A stretch of DNA of 51,410 nt. Source: Candidatus Brockarchaeota archaeon. GTDB lineage: Archaea; Thermoproteota; EX4484-205; JAAOZP01. Positions 29,326-39,604 of this stretch are shown here, in pieces (positions within the stretch are counted from its first letter, which is position 1; each line of letters opens with the position of its first letter). Under the pieces are notes generated by a model. That model worked only from the letters and a program-made list of their open reading frames with translations, was not told where the DNA came from and did no database searches. The stretch is taken from positions 1-51,410 of the forward strand of contig JAFNIQ010000007.1 of NCBI GenBank assembly GCA_017601395.1, read 5' to 3'. Position numbers and translations under genes: made by a program.

Positions 29326-30333
29326 CTATCTAAGTGTTAAGTTTCTGCATTTCACAGGGTCTACAACAATACCCTCAATCGGTTTCTTTTCTAAATAGTT
29401 GAAGATTGCTTCAACAATCGTCTCGTCCATGGCTGCCAGCGATTCCAGGGTATATGCTGCTATATGGGGTGTAATCACGACATTACTGTATTTCAGAAGC
29501 GGGTGCTCAAGACCTATAGGCTCATTCTCAACAACATCCAACGCTGCCGCGCTCACAATGCCTTTCTCTATGGCTTCAACGAGAGCATCTTGGTCTATGA
29601 GTTCTCCTCTCGCAGTATTAACCACTATAATTCCTCTCCTCGCGCCCATTAGCGTTTCCCTGCTAATGATATGATATGTTTCAGGACTAAGATTCGTATG
29701 GAGAGTAACTATATCGCTTTTAGCCATAAGTTCGATAATACTGGTAACCTGAGCAACCCCGAGAGCTCTCATCTTCTCCTCATGCACATAGGGATCGTAG
29801 GCGATTACTTTGGAGCCGAATCCTTTTCTAAGGATCTCAGCTACCTTGGAGCCAATATTACCGAAGCCTACAATACCGACTGTGAGGCTACTTATATTCC
29901 TACTCACGAATTTGGCGCGCTCTTGCCATCCGCCTTTTCTCACGGCATCGTTCGCTTCTGCGACACGTCTCAGTGCGGAAAGCATTAAAGCTACAGTATG
30001 TTCCGCAACAGCATCTCTTTCTTTATATCCAGGTATGGCGACGATTTTCACACCATGCTCTTCCGCAGCCTTTAAATCAACATTGTCTAAGCCTATGCCA
30101 TGCCTCAAAATCATGACAACATCTGCGTTACTTTTAAAGAACTCTTCCCCATATCGTGGTGTCACGCTTGCTACAACAAAATGGTATCCGGAGAGCTTCT
30201 CAGCCAATTCCTTCCCCGATACGTTCTTCGAGACTTCGATTTGATCCACGATGCATCTTGATGCAAGCCTACTTATAGCGTCAGTAAATCTACCGAAAGA
30301 TTTAGAGTTCACAATCGCTACGCGAGGCCTCAT
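29326..30333 (-). CDS. D-isomer-specific 2-hydroxyacid dehydrogenase (phosphoglycerate dehydrogenase-like)
   Basis: VGIVGFGNIGSKVAEILRKGFG, HTNLSPETYHIISRETL, VVNTARGELIDQDALVEAI. Confidence 0.92.
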   Translation of the reverse strand: MRPRVAIVNSKSFGRFTDAISRLASRCIVDQIEVSKNVSGKELAEKLSGYHFVVASVTPRYGEEFFKSNADVVMILRHGIGLDNVDLKAAEEHGVKIVAIPGYKERDAVAEHTVALMLSALRRVAEANDAVRKGGWQERAKFVSRNISSLTVGIVGFGNIGSKVAEILRKGFGSKVIAYDPYVHEEKMRALGVAQVTSIIELMAKSDIVTLHTNLSPETYHIISRETLMGARRGIIVVNTARGELIDQDALVEAIEKGIVSAAALDVVENEPIGLEHPLLKYSNVVITPHIAAYTLESLAAMDETIVEAIFNYLEKKPIEGIVVDPVKCRNLTLR

Positions 30334-31238
30334 CTTTCTAACCCTAAGCTTTCCGCGTATTCGATATAAGGCTCGGAGAACCTCTTGACCTCTAACTTTT
30401 CCTCCTCGGTGAGTCTCCTCAACTGTATTGGTGACGAACCGATGTCAACCCCCCTGAGTCTAAGTATTTCCCTTAGGACAACCTGGGTTTCAACCCCGAA
30501 TTTACTTAATTCTCTCCTGATTCTGTTTACAACGCCTTGAAGCTCGAAAGCTTTTTTAACATCCCCGTTTTTCACGGCGGAGTAAACCGATAAAGGAATT
30601 TCTGGAAACGCGTTGGCTATACCGCAAACATGGGCTTTAGCTCCAATTAAAAAGGTCACAGCTATTAGCGAGTCCCCGGCTCCTGCGACATAATGAGTCT
30701 TCCCAAACACATCAATGTAATTTTGAAGCTGTTCAACATCGTAACTCGTATCCTTTATACCTATTACACTCGGGACCTCTCTAACTATAGATTCGAAATC
30801 GTTCGGCGAAATATTATATCCCTGTCTACCCTTATTGTTGTACACCATTAATGGAGCACCAGCCTTTGAAAGATAGCTATAGTATGAAATCAGCCCCTCC
30901 TTGCCTGGTTTATGATAGATCGGGCCTACGGAACTGATTGCTCCGATTCCCAGGTTTGCCGCATGCTTCGCCAGCTCAAGAGCAGTCTTTACGTCTGTCG
31001 CACCAACGTGAGCAATCACGCTGGTTTTATCTGGAACGGTTTCAACTACTTTTTCAAGCATTCTTTCACGTTCATCTTTACTTACGAGTATTCCTTCACC
31101 ATAAGTCCCAAGGACAAAAAAGCCTTTAACCCCTTTCTCGATCAGGAAGTTTATTAGTGAGGAGACCCCATCTTCGTCGACTTCAACACCATCTTTAAGT
31201 GGAGTTATTATCGCCGTAACAATACCCTCAGGATACAT
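30330..31238 (-). CDS. DHDPS/N-acetylneuraminate lyase-family aldolase
   Basis: GIVTAIITPLKDGVEVDEDGVSSLINFLIEKGVKGFFVLGTYGEG, YNNKGRQGYNIS, VIGIKDTSYDVEQ. Confidence 0.9.
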   Translation of the reverse strand: MYPEGIVTAIITPLKDGVEVDEDGVSSLINFLIEKGVKGFFVLGTYGEGILVSKDERERMLEKVVETVPDKTSVIAHVGATDVKTALELAKHAANLGIGAISSVGPIYHKPGKEGLISYYSYLSKAGAPLMVYNNKGRQGYNISPNDFESIVREVPSVIGIKDTSYDVEQLQNYIDVFGKTHYVAGAGDSLIAVTFLIGAKAHVCGIANAFPEIPLSVYSAVKNGDVKKAFELQGVVNRIRRELSKFGVETQVVLREILRLRGVDIGSSPIQLRRLTEEEKLEVKRFSEPYIEYAESLGLER

Positions 31239-31263
31239 GATTATGCCCCTACCCAGTAAAAAT

Positions 31264-31274
31264 CCAAACTATAT
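31264..31274 (-). promoter_or_regulatory. Putative TATA box for the aldolase gene
   Basis: Minus-strand GACTTATATAGTTT about 30 nt upstream of the ATG at 31238. Confidence 0.45.
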
Positions 31275-31293
31275 AAGTCTTATCTTTATTTTT

Positions 31294-32805
31294 TCAAGAG
31301 TCTTTTCTTCCAACGCTTCTCAACAGCTTAACTAGTTTAAGGAAAGTAGCATAGTTTTCTTCATAAACAATTCTATTCTTCTCTATGGGCACAACTTTTT
31401 CCCTAACTTTAACCCATTTATTTGAAAACTCCTCTATGCTGGAGAGAGTTAAAGCGTTAAAGGCTAATGCTGCTGCACCGTAATTGGTAGCGTCTTCGCC
31501 TGTCGCTACAACGTTAATCTCACAACCGAGAACATCTGAAAGGATTTGCGCCCACAATCTAGATTTTGAACCTCCCCCAACCAAGTATACTTCGTCCAAG
31601 CTTATCGAGTTTTCCGAAAGCACATCGGCGATCGCTCTAATAACATACCCTACTCCCTCCATTATCGCCCTTATAAAATGAGCTCTACTGCATCTTCTCG
31701 AGATGCCGAGGAAAGCCCCTGTTAAATTCGGGTCTCTATAGGGGAACCTTTCACCAGTGAGAAAAGGTAGAAAGATAAGGCCCTCTGAACCGGGAAACGC
31801 TTTTTCTGCTTCTAAGTCGAGAATACTGTAAGGGTCTTTGCCAATGCTACTGCCGATTAGAGTTTCCATCTGACCGAAATTGTCTCTGAACCATCTTAAA
31901 CAGTCTCCACCACTATTCGAAGCGCCTCCCAAGGCGTAGAGCCCATTTGCCGCATAATAAGTAAAGAGCCGCATTTCCAAACTCTTGTCCAGAACCATTT
32001 TCCTAGAAAGCTTTCTAATAACGCCAGTGCTACCGATGTTTAAAACAGTGCCTTTTTCAGTTAAGCCTAGGCCGAAATTCTGTGCTGCACCGTCAAACGT
32101 TGCAAAGACGATTTTCACATCCGGATTAAACCCGTATTCTCCACAAACTTTAGACGGTATGGTGTCGAAGATTCTTCCACCTTCGCAAAGCCTTGGAAAC
32201 CTGTTTTCATCTATACCGAGTAAGTTAAGCACTTTCTCACTGTACTTAAGTTTCCTGAGGTTAACGACCCCGCCTCCACTGGCTGTGGCAAGATCTATAC
32301 ACGGCTCCGTTGTTAAACCAGTCTTCCACAATAAGTAATCCTTGCAAAACAAAAGATATTTGGCCTCTTTAAAAACACTAGGTTCCTTTTTCATGAACCA
32401 ATAAAGCTTGTACGGCATGAATACAAATATTGGAGGAGCCCCGGTTTCCTCGTATAGTTCATAAGGATTAGCTTTTTCCAGCAGCTCTTTTTCAACCTCT
32501 GCTGCTCTCGTATCGTGGTGCGTTATCACTTTAGTTAAGGGCGTCCCATCCCTGTCTGCGAGCAGCATGCTGTGATTGTAAGTCGTAACCGCTATTGCTT
32601 CAATGCTTCTCCCATACTTTTTGCCAAAATAATCCAGCATAGAGGTGAAAGACTCTAAAAGTTCTTTCGGCTCGTGCCCGGCAAACCTGTTTTCCAAGTG
32701 AAGCGTTAGCTCGTGAATCCTCCTCTCAACAACTTTCCCATCATTATTTATAACAAGGCCTTTCATATTAGTACTGCCGACATCGATCGTGAGAACTAAA
32801 CTCAT
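31294..32805 (-). CDS. FGGY-family carbohydrate kinase (xylulokinase-like)
   Basis: LTIDVGSTNMKGLVI, FDGAAQNFGLGL, NIGSTGVI, VYLVGGGSKSRLWAQILSDVLG. Confidence 0.92.
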   Translation of the reverse strand: MSLVLTIDVGSTNMKGLVINNDGKVVERRIHELTLHLENRFAGHEPKELLESFTSMLDYFGKKYGRSIEAIAVTTYNHSMLLADRDGTPLTKVITHHDTRAAEVEKELLEKANPYELYEETGAPPIFVFMPYKLYWFMKKEPSVFKEAKYLLFCKDYLLWKTGLTTEPCIDLATASGGGVVNLRKLKYSEKVLNLLGIDENRFPRLCEGGRIFDTIPSKVCGEYGFNPDVKIVFATFDGAAQNFGLGLTEKGTVLNIGSTGVIRKLSRKMVLDKSLEMRLFTYYAANGLYALGGASNSGGDCLRWFRDNFGQMETLIGSSIGKDPYSILDLEAEKAFPGSEGLIFLPFLTGERFPYRDPNLTGAFLGISRRCSRAHFIRAIMEGVGYVIRAIADVLSENSISLDEVYLVGGGSKSRLWAQILSDVLGCEINVVATGEDATNYGAAALAFNALTLSSIEEFSNKWVKVREKVVPIEKNRIVYEENYATFLKLVKLLRSVGRKDS

Positions 32806-32925
32806 TTTTTATATACTGTCTCTTATCTTTCAAACTCTTCTTAATAACTCTTCGACATGAATAGTACGTCTCTGCATCGTATTTTATATTCGTAATAATT
32901 ACTTTAAACCCTTCATACTTGAAAG

Positions 32926-33237
32926 GTGAGATGGGAGAACCGGAGAATAAAAGATTTTTATACGTTTTCAGGAGCTTTGAAAAACAGGTTGCCGCGTAAG
33001 GAGTCTCGCATACTTCTAGACGCTGAGGTCCTAGTGAGGCTCGCATACCTGACTATTACGGGTGAAACAGATCTGAAAAACCTTGAAACACTTAGGCGGA
33101 CGTATGACCAAGCCGGGGGCCAAACTATTACCGGCGAGCCTCCCCTTGAAGGCTCGCTTGAACTGACGCCGCTTGAAGACCTCCGCAGGTTCTTCGAAGA
33201 GACGCTAGGCTCCTCCGATGTTTTAAAGGATGAGTGA
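32926..33237 (+). CDS. Small hypothetical protein
   Basis: 103-aa ORF of mainly helical, charged composition; start uncertain. Confidence 0.4.
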   Translation: MRWENRRIKDFYTFSGALKNRLPRKESRILLDAEVLVRLAYLTITGETDLKNLETLRRTYDQAGGQTITGEPPLEGSLELTPLEDLRRFFEETLGSSDVLKDE

Positions 33238-33253
33238 AGACAGCGGCTTGACA

Positions 33254-35074
33254 CTATAGTTCTTCAAACTCGTATTCTTCAGGCTTCCTCGGAGCCAGCC
33301 TTTCTCTCGCGCGAAGAATTTTAAACACTATGATTATAACCACTATTAAAAAGGCTCCGATTATTATGAGAACCACGTTCAGCGACATTGGTATCCTTAT
33401 GGTTACCTCTCTCTCCGTCAGGAAGCTTACCTTAACAGTCGCCGAGTATCCCAGGTTGGTTACTGTGAGCGTCAGCTCCCCGCCGGCAACCCTGCTTATG
33501 TTAACAGTGCCGCCTGACGCGGTGACATACTTGGCCTGAGTATTATTCGTGAAGACAACCTTCAACTCGGCACCCTCTATGGGCATTGAAAACGGGTCGA
33601 CCACCTTCACGGATCCGCTTACAACGTTGCATGAAACCCTGATCTCCTTAGGCTCATTGACATAGACTATCATAGCCTCGTCGAGAACATTCAACCCTGC
33701 GTATTTAACCATCGTCAGCCTAAGGTCTCCCCCTGTTACCCAGAAGCCTCTTAAAGTCCCGTTGTAAACAGTGTTGTTGGGAAGCGTGCAAAGGTAGAAT
33801 GAGGGTTGTAGCGGAGCATTATCCTTATCAACGAAGCTCAGGTTAACCAGGTATTCCTTCCTATACTCTGCTGTCAGCCCAAGGTCTCCTTCAACAGTCA
33901 ACGCTAGCTGTGGAGAAAAAGTTGTCGAGCCTTCCTGCTTCCATCCGGTGAACACGTATCTAACACCTTCAGTAGGACGATGTATTTCCTGTGCCCTAAG
34001 GGTCTTAACGCCATACGTAGTGTAGAAAACCACCCCGGTTTCATCTGTTATTATCTGGCTTTCACCATCCAGCTCAACCGTTACACCGGGCGTGCTGAAC
34101 ACGCTTATCTTGGCAAGCCTGGCTGTGAAACTAGCCTGGCCGAAATTGTTATCTTCATCCGAGTCGTGAAACACGTTAAGCGCTTTAACCCATACTTTTA
34201 CAACGTGGCTGCCCTCGGTAACGTTTGGGATAATTTTCTCAAAGCGCACCCAGTCTGATTCAACCATAGGGGTTTTGAGCCCAAGCTGGCTGCCAGTAGT
34301 GTTCACGATCAAAGCATCGTCAAGCATGATGGTTATCAAGTAGTCCGGAATAGCCGCGTCCCCCTTGTTTCTCAACACTAGGATTAGAGTCAAGTTGGAG
34401 CCTGCGATGAGGCTCTTCTTATCCAAGTAGACTCCTTCAAGCGCGACGTCGCACCTAGTTGCCCAGTTGTCAGGAGAGGAGGCAACGCCCCAGCTGGACG
34501 GGTTGCTGAGAAGAGCGTCAGTAGGCCAAGAATAGTTAACCCCTACTCCGGAGGCGATCAGGGCGAACCCTAGTGTTTTAGGCGTGTTAGGATAAACATC
34601 CAGCTTCGACAACGGTATGGCCAGCTCAATAGTCCAGGAAACAGTTCCGTTAACAACCCTTAGGAGGATGTCGCCCGCAGGCTCCTCAAGCCATTCCTCC
34701 CCATGCCCGTAGAAGTATCTTAACACGCCCGACCTATTCACAGCATATCTAGTCGTGCTGACCGTGAGGATAGTGCTGTTTAAAAAACCAGTGTTAAACA
34801 GGAGGTCAACCGTTCTGCAAGCGTTGTTCAAAACTACTGTGAAAAACAGGTAGCTGTTATTATGGACAGCATACGCCTTCCCCCAGGGTAGGCTTAGCTG
34901 TTCAACGGGATACTCGCCTGGTGAAACAACCCCGTCTATCCTCGGGCTTCTGTAAAGCGGGATGCTTAGCTCCGACTCAGCTGAAACCCGTAGAGGCAAG
35001 TATACAGCTGCAACAAGAATGATTATAAGCAGTATCGCCGCGCTGCTTGCAGCTGCTCCCCTAAGCCGCTTCAT
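33254..35074 (-). CDS. Membrane-anchored extracellular protein with N-terminal DOMON/CBM9-like and CARDB-like domains
   Basis: Signal-like N-terminus; IPLYRSPRIDGVVSPGEYP; GVYLDKKSLIAGSNLTLILVLRNKGDAAIPDYLITIMLD...DSDEDNNFGQASF (CARDB); C-terminal TM plus basic tail. Confidence 0.72.
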   Translation of the reverse strand: MKRLRGAAASSAAILLIIILVAAVYLPLRVSAESELSIPLYRSPRIDGVVSPGEYPVEQLSLPWGKAYAVHNNSYLFFTVVLNNACRTVDLLFNTGFLNSTILTVSTTRYAVNRSGVLRYFYGHGEEWLEEPAGDILLRVVNGTVSWTIELAIPLSKLDVYPNTPKTLGFALIASGVGVNYSWPTDALLSNPSSWGVASSPDNWATRCDVALEGVYLDKKSLIAGSNLTLILVLRNKGDAAIPDYLITIMLDDALIVNTTGSQLGLKTPMVESDWVRFEKIIPNVTEGSHVVKVWVKALNVFHDSDEDNNFGQASFTARLAKISVFSTPGVTVELDGESQIITDETGVVFYTTYGVKTLRAQEIHRPTEGVRYVFTGWKQEGSTTFSPQLALTVEGDLGLTAEYRKEYLVNLSFVDKDNAPLQPSFYLCTLPNNTVYNGTLRGFWVTGGDLRLTMVKYAGLNVLDEAMIVYVNEPKEIRVSCNVVSGSVKVVDPFSMPIEGAELKVVFTNNTQAKYVTASGGTVNISRVAGGELTLTVTNLGYSATVKVSFLTEREVTIRIPMSLNVVLIIIGAFLIVVIIIVFKILRARERLAPRKPEEYEFEEL

Positions 35075-35134
35075 AACTCCTACGCGTAGGGAAACTCTTA
35101 AAAAGATTTTTTTGCAGCCGGAAAACAGTGGTTC

Positions 35135-36334
35135 GTGTTGAAAGAGGCATGCGTGCTGGCGTATTCAGGGGGTTTGGACACTTCAGTCATGATACCTTGG
35201 ATAGGGGAGAAATATGGAATGGATGTTATCGCCGTCCTCGTCGACGTCGGTCAGAAAGAGGATTTTGAGGCCGCTGTTGAAAGGGCTGAGAGGCTTGGCG
35301 CAGCAGAGGTTGTTAAAATAGACGCTAGGAGAGAGTTTGTTGAACAATATGTTTTAAGAGCTATTAAGGCTAACGGCCTGTATGAGGGTGTTTATCCAAT
35401 GGGCACTTCTCTTTCAAGACCCTTGATAGCATCAAAAATCGTCGAGGTGGCTGAGAAAAAAGGTGCTTCAACAGTTGCTCACGGCTGCACTGGGAAGGGT
35501 AACGACCAGGTTAGGTTCGAAGTGTCAATAAGATCGCTGAACCCTAGGCTTAGAATCCTCGCGCCCGTCAGGGAATGGGGATTAAGCAGAGATGGAGAGG
35601 TTGAATACTTGGAGAAGAAGGGTGTTAAAATGGACCGTGGGAAAAGCAGATTCAGCATAGACGACAATCTTTGGAGCAGGTCTATTGAGGGCGGTGAACT
35701 TGAGGACCCGTGGGTTGAGCCACCTGAGGAGGCATTCGTCTGGAGCAGACCAGTATCTAAGGCCCCGGATGAGCCGGAGTACTTGATTCTTGAGTTCGAC
35801 AAGGGTGTTCCGACAAGACTGAACGGGAAGAGGCTTGACCCTGTTGAATTAATACTACAGGTTAACAGAGTTGCTGGGTCACACGGCTTCGGTAGGATAG
35901 ACCACATGGAGGATCGCGTGGTTGGAATAAAGTCCAGAGAGGTTTATGAGGCTCCTGCAGCGTTAACCATAATAAGGGCACATCAGGATCTTGAGAAACT
36001 CGTGTTAACAAGGCTTGAGCTGGAGGAGAAGAGGAGGCTTGAAGCGACATGGGCTTGGCTTGTCTACTCAGGGTTGTGGTTCGAGCCTTTAAGAAGCGCT
36101 ATTGAAGCATTCATAGACTTCACGCAGGAGAATGTTGACGGCGAGGTTAAGGTTAAGCTGTTTAAAGGAGCGGCGTTAATCGTTGGAAGACGCTCTGCGA
36201 AATCGCTCTATGATGAGAAGAGAGCAACCTACTCATCCCTGTCAAGGTTCGACCAGACCTTGGCGGACGGTTTCATACAGCTCTGGGGTCTTTCAACCGT
36301 GAGGGCGAACGAGGTGCGTTATCGTAAAAGCTAA
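35135..36334 (+). CDS. argG: Argininosuccinate synthase
   Basis: VLAYSGGLDTSVMIPWI, YPMGTSLSRPLIA, AHGCTGKGNDQVRFE. Confidence 0.96.
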   Translation: MLKEACVLAYSGGLDTSVMIPWIGEKYGMDVIAVLVDVGQKEDFEAAVERAERLGAAEVVKIDARREFVEQYVLRAIKANGLYEGVYPMGTSLSRPLIASKIVEVAEKKGASTVAHGCTGKGNDQVRFEVSIRSLNPRLRILAPVREWGLSRDGEVEYLEKKGVKMDRGKSRFSIDDNLWSRSIEGGELEDPWVEPPEEAFVWSRPVSKAPDEPEYLILEFDKGVPTRLNGKRLDPVELILQVNRVAGSHGFGRIDHMEDRVVGIKSREVYEAPAALTIIRAHQDLEKLVLTRLELEEKRRLEATWAWLVYSGLWFEPLRSAIEAFIDFTQENVDGEVKVKLFKGAALIVGRRSAKSLYDEKRATYSSLSRFDQTLADGFIQLWGLSTVRANEVRYRKS

Positions 36335-36370
36335 ATTTATAAGCAGGAACATGTGGAATCTTCAACACTC

Positions 36371-36544
36371 ATGAAGACGGAATGCGAGGAGTGCTTAGCG
36401 GTGTTCGAAGTCCCTGATGACGCGATAGTGGGTGAAGTAGTGACCTGCCCAGAGTGCGGGTCAGACCTTGAAATAATAGAGATAAGTGGCGGCACAGTTA
36501 AGACGAGGAAGATTCAGCTTTCAGGCGAAGACTGGGGCGAGTAG
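36371..36544 (+). CDS. lysW: LysW amino-group carrier protein
   Basis: CEECLAVFEVPDDAIVGEVVTCPECGSDLEI and terminal EDWGE; TATA-like ATTTATAAG about 30 nt upstream of ATG 36371. Confidence 0.95.
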   Translation: MKTECEECLAVFEVPDDAIVGEVVTCPECGSDLEIIEISGGTVKTRKIQLSGEDWGE

Positions 36545-36553
36545 GCGTAGAAA

Positions 36554-37408
36554 TTGCCTTTAAGCATTTTTTATGACCAGATAAGGTTTGAAGAGAAGGA
36601 GCTTTTCAAAGCCGCTGAAAACCTTTCTATACCATTCAAAAAGCTGAACGTCGACGAGTACTCATTCACACTCGGCAGGAGGGTGCCTGAGCTCCAGGAT
36701 GTTGACGCGGCCCTCTTGAGATGCGTATCCTACTTTAAGTCACTCCATTTCTCAAGCTACCTTGAAGGGGTTGGAATAACGTCGGTAAGCTCCTTCAAAA
36801 CACTGCAGATAGCTGGCAACAAGCTCTTCACAACTGTTGAGCTCATGAAGAACAACGTGAAAACCCCTTTCACGGTAGTCTCCTTCTCCTACCAGTCTGC
36901 CCTAGACTCCTTCAGCAAGACAGGCTACCCGGCGGTGTTGAAACCCGTCATAGGAAGCTGGGGAAGACTAATCTCCCTTATAAAGGACAGGTATACTGCT
37001 GAAGCAGTGCTTGAAGACCGTTTATACATGTTTCCACTCTACCAGGTGTTCTACGTGCAGGAGTATGTTGAGAAGCCTGGCCGAGATATTAGGGCCACGG
37101 TAATAGGGGACGAGGTTGTTTCCGCAATATACAGGGTTTCCCCACCAGACCAGTGGAAGACAAACATAGCTATAGGCGGAAAAAGCGAGAAGGCAGAGGT
37201 CACCCACGAGCTTTCCGAAGTAGTGCTTAAAGCATCCAGAGCGGTAGGTGGAGAAATAGTAGGGATCGACGTGATGGAAAGCCCTAAAGAAGGCTATGTT
37301 GTTAACGAGGTTAATCCTACGCCTGAGTTCAGGGGGAGCATGGAGGCCACCGGCATTAACATTCCCGAGAAGATTCTCAAGTACCTTGTGTCCAAAATGA
37401 GAAAATGA
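36554..37408 (+). CDS. lysX: LysX/ArgX: alpha-aminoadipate (or glutamate)-LysW ligase, RimK-like ATP-grasp
   Basis: AGNKLFTTVELMKNNVKTPFT, VLKPVIGSWGRLI, YVEKPGRDIRATVIGDEVV, VNEVNPTPEFRGS; follows lysW. Confidence 0.93.
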   Translation: MPLSIFYDQIRFEEKELFKAAENLSIPFKKLNVDEYSFTLGRRVPELQDVDAALLRCVSYFKSLHFSSYLEGVGITSVSSFKTLQIAGNKLFTTVELMKNNVKTPFTVVSFSYQSALDSFSKTGYPAVLKPVIGSWGRLISLIKDRYTAEAVLEDRLYMFPLYQVFYVQEYVEKPGRDIRATVIGDEVVSAIYRVSPPDQWKTNIAIGGKSEKAEVTHELSEVVLKASRAVGGEIVGIDVMESPKEGYVVNEVNPTPEFRGSMEATGINIPEKILKYLVSKMRK

Positions 37409-37486
37409 GCCTGTCACAGAATTACAGTTCATCTTTTAAAGCAAGACGAGCTTATTTCAGAAGGAATATGATGAAGAGGAGGGCAC

Positions 37487-38540
37487 CGTGCGGCTCGACT
37501 GTAAAAACTGTTTCTACTTCGCCAAGATCTTTGTCATGGTTGCTCAGCCGGTTGTCTCGCACTTTCATGTAAAAGAGGCATATGTTATAGTGGAATAACT
37601 TCTCCAAGGATCTTCTGTAGGCTTAAGACTTACTGCCCGTTTAGAACCAAGGACAGGACTCCAGTTCAGCTTCCCGCATCTGGATAGAAAACCCATGACT
37701 ATGGTTTGCTTTCAAAAGTTTGTTTCGAGAATTGACATGACCGATCCCAGATCTTGGTTCTGGAAGCACGGTATTGAATTCCCAGCGATTTTCGTTTCTT
37801 TGGGAGAAATTCTACTTAACAAAAAAAGTATTGAATGAGGCTCTAAAGGGGTTACACGATTACTTGGGATTCAATGGAAGAATCTTTCTATCCTTGGTTA
37901 TGCCCGACGAACTCATCGATAAGCTATCCACCAAGGATTACCTTAAGCTAATTGGAGATCTTAGGCCCGATGCTACCATGATCCCGGATAAATTATACTT
38001 ACAGTGACGACCCCTTGTTCTATCTTGGTCGCAAACGACTTCCTTAAACTGGATACACCTCTAACAGGTTTGGTTAAGGGTGCTAATGCTCTGCAAATAG
38101 ATTTTGTTTTAGGAAGCAGATAGAGATGGGTTATGTTTCATTTGCCATACCCGCGAGGGAGCTTTTTAGAGAAGGTCAATTAAGCCCCTCTTTTCCAAAC
38201 AATCCCGTTGAAAACGCCCTATGGAGTCTAAAGAAGACTTAGGACCAATTTTGAGCTAACCATATATGGAGTTGGTGGGAAGCTGAAATATGAACAGTTA
38301 AGTTAAACTAATCTTTCATGGTTCCTAGACGCAAAGCACTGACTCTACTTTAGAAACGGGATACCATTCATGCTTAACGATCCAGAGGTTAGGTTTGAAG
38401 AATGCGATCGTGAAGTCTGTAAGGGAATGAGCCTTAGGAGATTATTGATCTTATGCTCAACGATAAGGAAGCAGGTTTTAGGATACTATTCCTCCACAAC
38501 CTGTTAGATATGCAGAGGGCCTTCCAAAAGAGGGGTTGAA
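37487..38540 (+). pseudogene. TGT-like protein remnant
   Basis: DCKNCFYF, DPRSWFWKHGIEFPAIFVSL, GLHDYLGFNGRIFLSLVMPDELIDKLSTKDYLKLIGDLRPDATMIPD, DFLKLDTPLTGLVKGAN, EMGYVSFAIPARELF, KEAGFRILFLHNLLDMQ spread over several frames. Confidence 0.85.
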
Positions 38541-38549
38541 AAGAAGGTA

Positions 38550-39436
38550 ATGGGTGGTGGAACTAGAGTAGGACAATGGAAAGAGAGGTTTTTCGAGAGT
38601 GAGATAGAGTTGAGGGAGCATTTAAAGAGGGAGCCTAAATCTGCAGAGAATATGGAAATGAGGTCTCCCACGTTATTGCAAGCTTTGGAGAATATGAAGT
38701 ACGTGGAACAGAGGAAGGATATGAGTTGCTCAAAGGAGAAGAAGTTATAGGAATTTAAGAATCCATAACTCAGGGTGATAAGATCCTCTTTGAGTTAAGC
38801 CATGCAGCATATCTAGAGGCATCCGAGAGAGATACTAGGGAAATACTTGCTCCTGAAAAAAAGCGGAGCTGTGTGGCTTAATAGCATCGGATGGTGGTCT
38901 CTATATGAGTGAAAAGTACCACCATCACCGTATATATCTCACCTCAGCAGATGGAGAAGTGGCTAAGCATTATGAAGAACTATTTGAGAAAACTTATCAT
39001 AAGAGACCACATAGATATAAATATGAACCGTCGTCATTCCCTCATTACTCTGAAGAAGTAGAGGATAGGGGGCATATTTTTGACCTGTGGGACCTTGGAA
39101 TTAAAGGATCACCTTATGAGTTCCATGCGCCAAAAGAACACTTGGACCTAAAGGGCGCGAGGACTTATCTTAGGGGCTTTTTCACTGGAGATGATGGTGT
39201 TGCTATGTGGTATGAGAAGCCCCAGGATAGGATACGTTTCTTCATACGCTTTAACTCCAAGTATGGAGAGGGATTAGAGGAGATAAGAAGTCTACTTATA
39301 GATTTGGACTTTCATCTCTTGAAATTCACGAGTATCATAGGGAGGATGGAACCTATTACTTTTTTGGAATCCGTGAAGAAGAACACTTAAAATTCATAGA
39401 GGCGATTTACGACCTTGGCTTCGGGCCTTGAAGGAT
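38550..39436 (+). pseudogene. LAGLIDADG homing endonuclease remnant with frameshifts
   Basis: MGGGTRVGQWKERF start; CGLIASDGGLY near 38872; HLDLKGARTYLRGFFTGDDGVAM; end continues in another frame as DGTYYFFGIREEEHLKFIEAIYDLGFGP-stop. Confidence 0.85.
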
Positions 39437-39604
39437 TTCGTCAAATCTTTGGGTTGTGAAATTATAAAGAGAGGTATTGCTGAAGAAGTAGCTGGTTACG
39501 AGTTGCGGGGAAGTGTTGAGGAGCTTAAAATCAATGATGTTGACGTGGGATACGATGGGGTTTACGTGTACTTGGGGTTGAATCAAGCTAAGTGTTCATT
39601 CTAA
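39428..39604 (+). pseudogene. ORF3 C-terminal remnant (59 codons)
   Basis: LKDFVKSLGCEIIKRGIAEEVAGYELRGSVEELKINDVDVGYDGVYVYLGLNQ aligns with VKNFIHSLSKNLIYEGLAKHIVGYKLFIDIERLEIESISTYKDKVYVRLATLL of ORF3. Confidence 0.75.

Noticed and set aside
32805-32816. TATATAAAAA just upstream of the FGGY kinase ATG as a promoter
   Set aside because: It is immediately adjacent to the start codon, too close for an archaeal TATA box serving that start.
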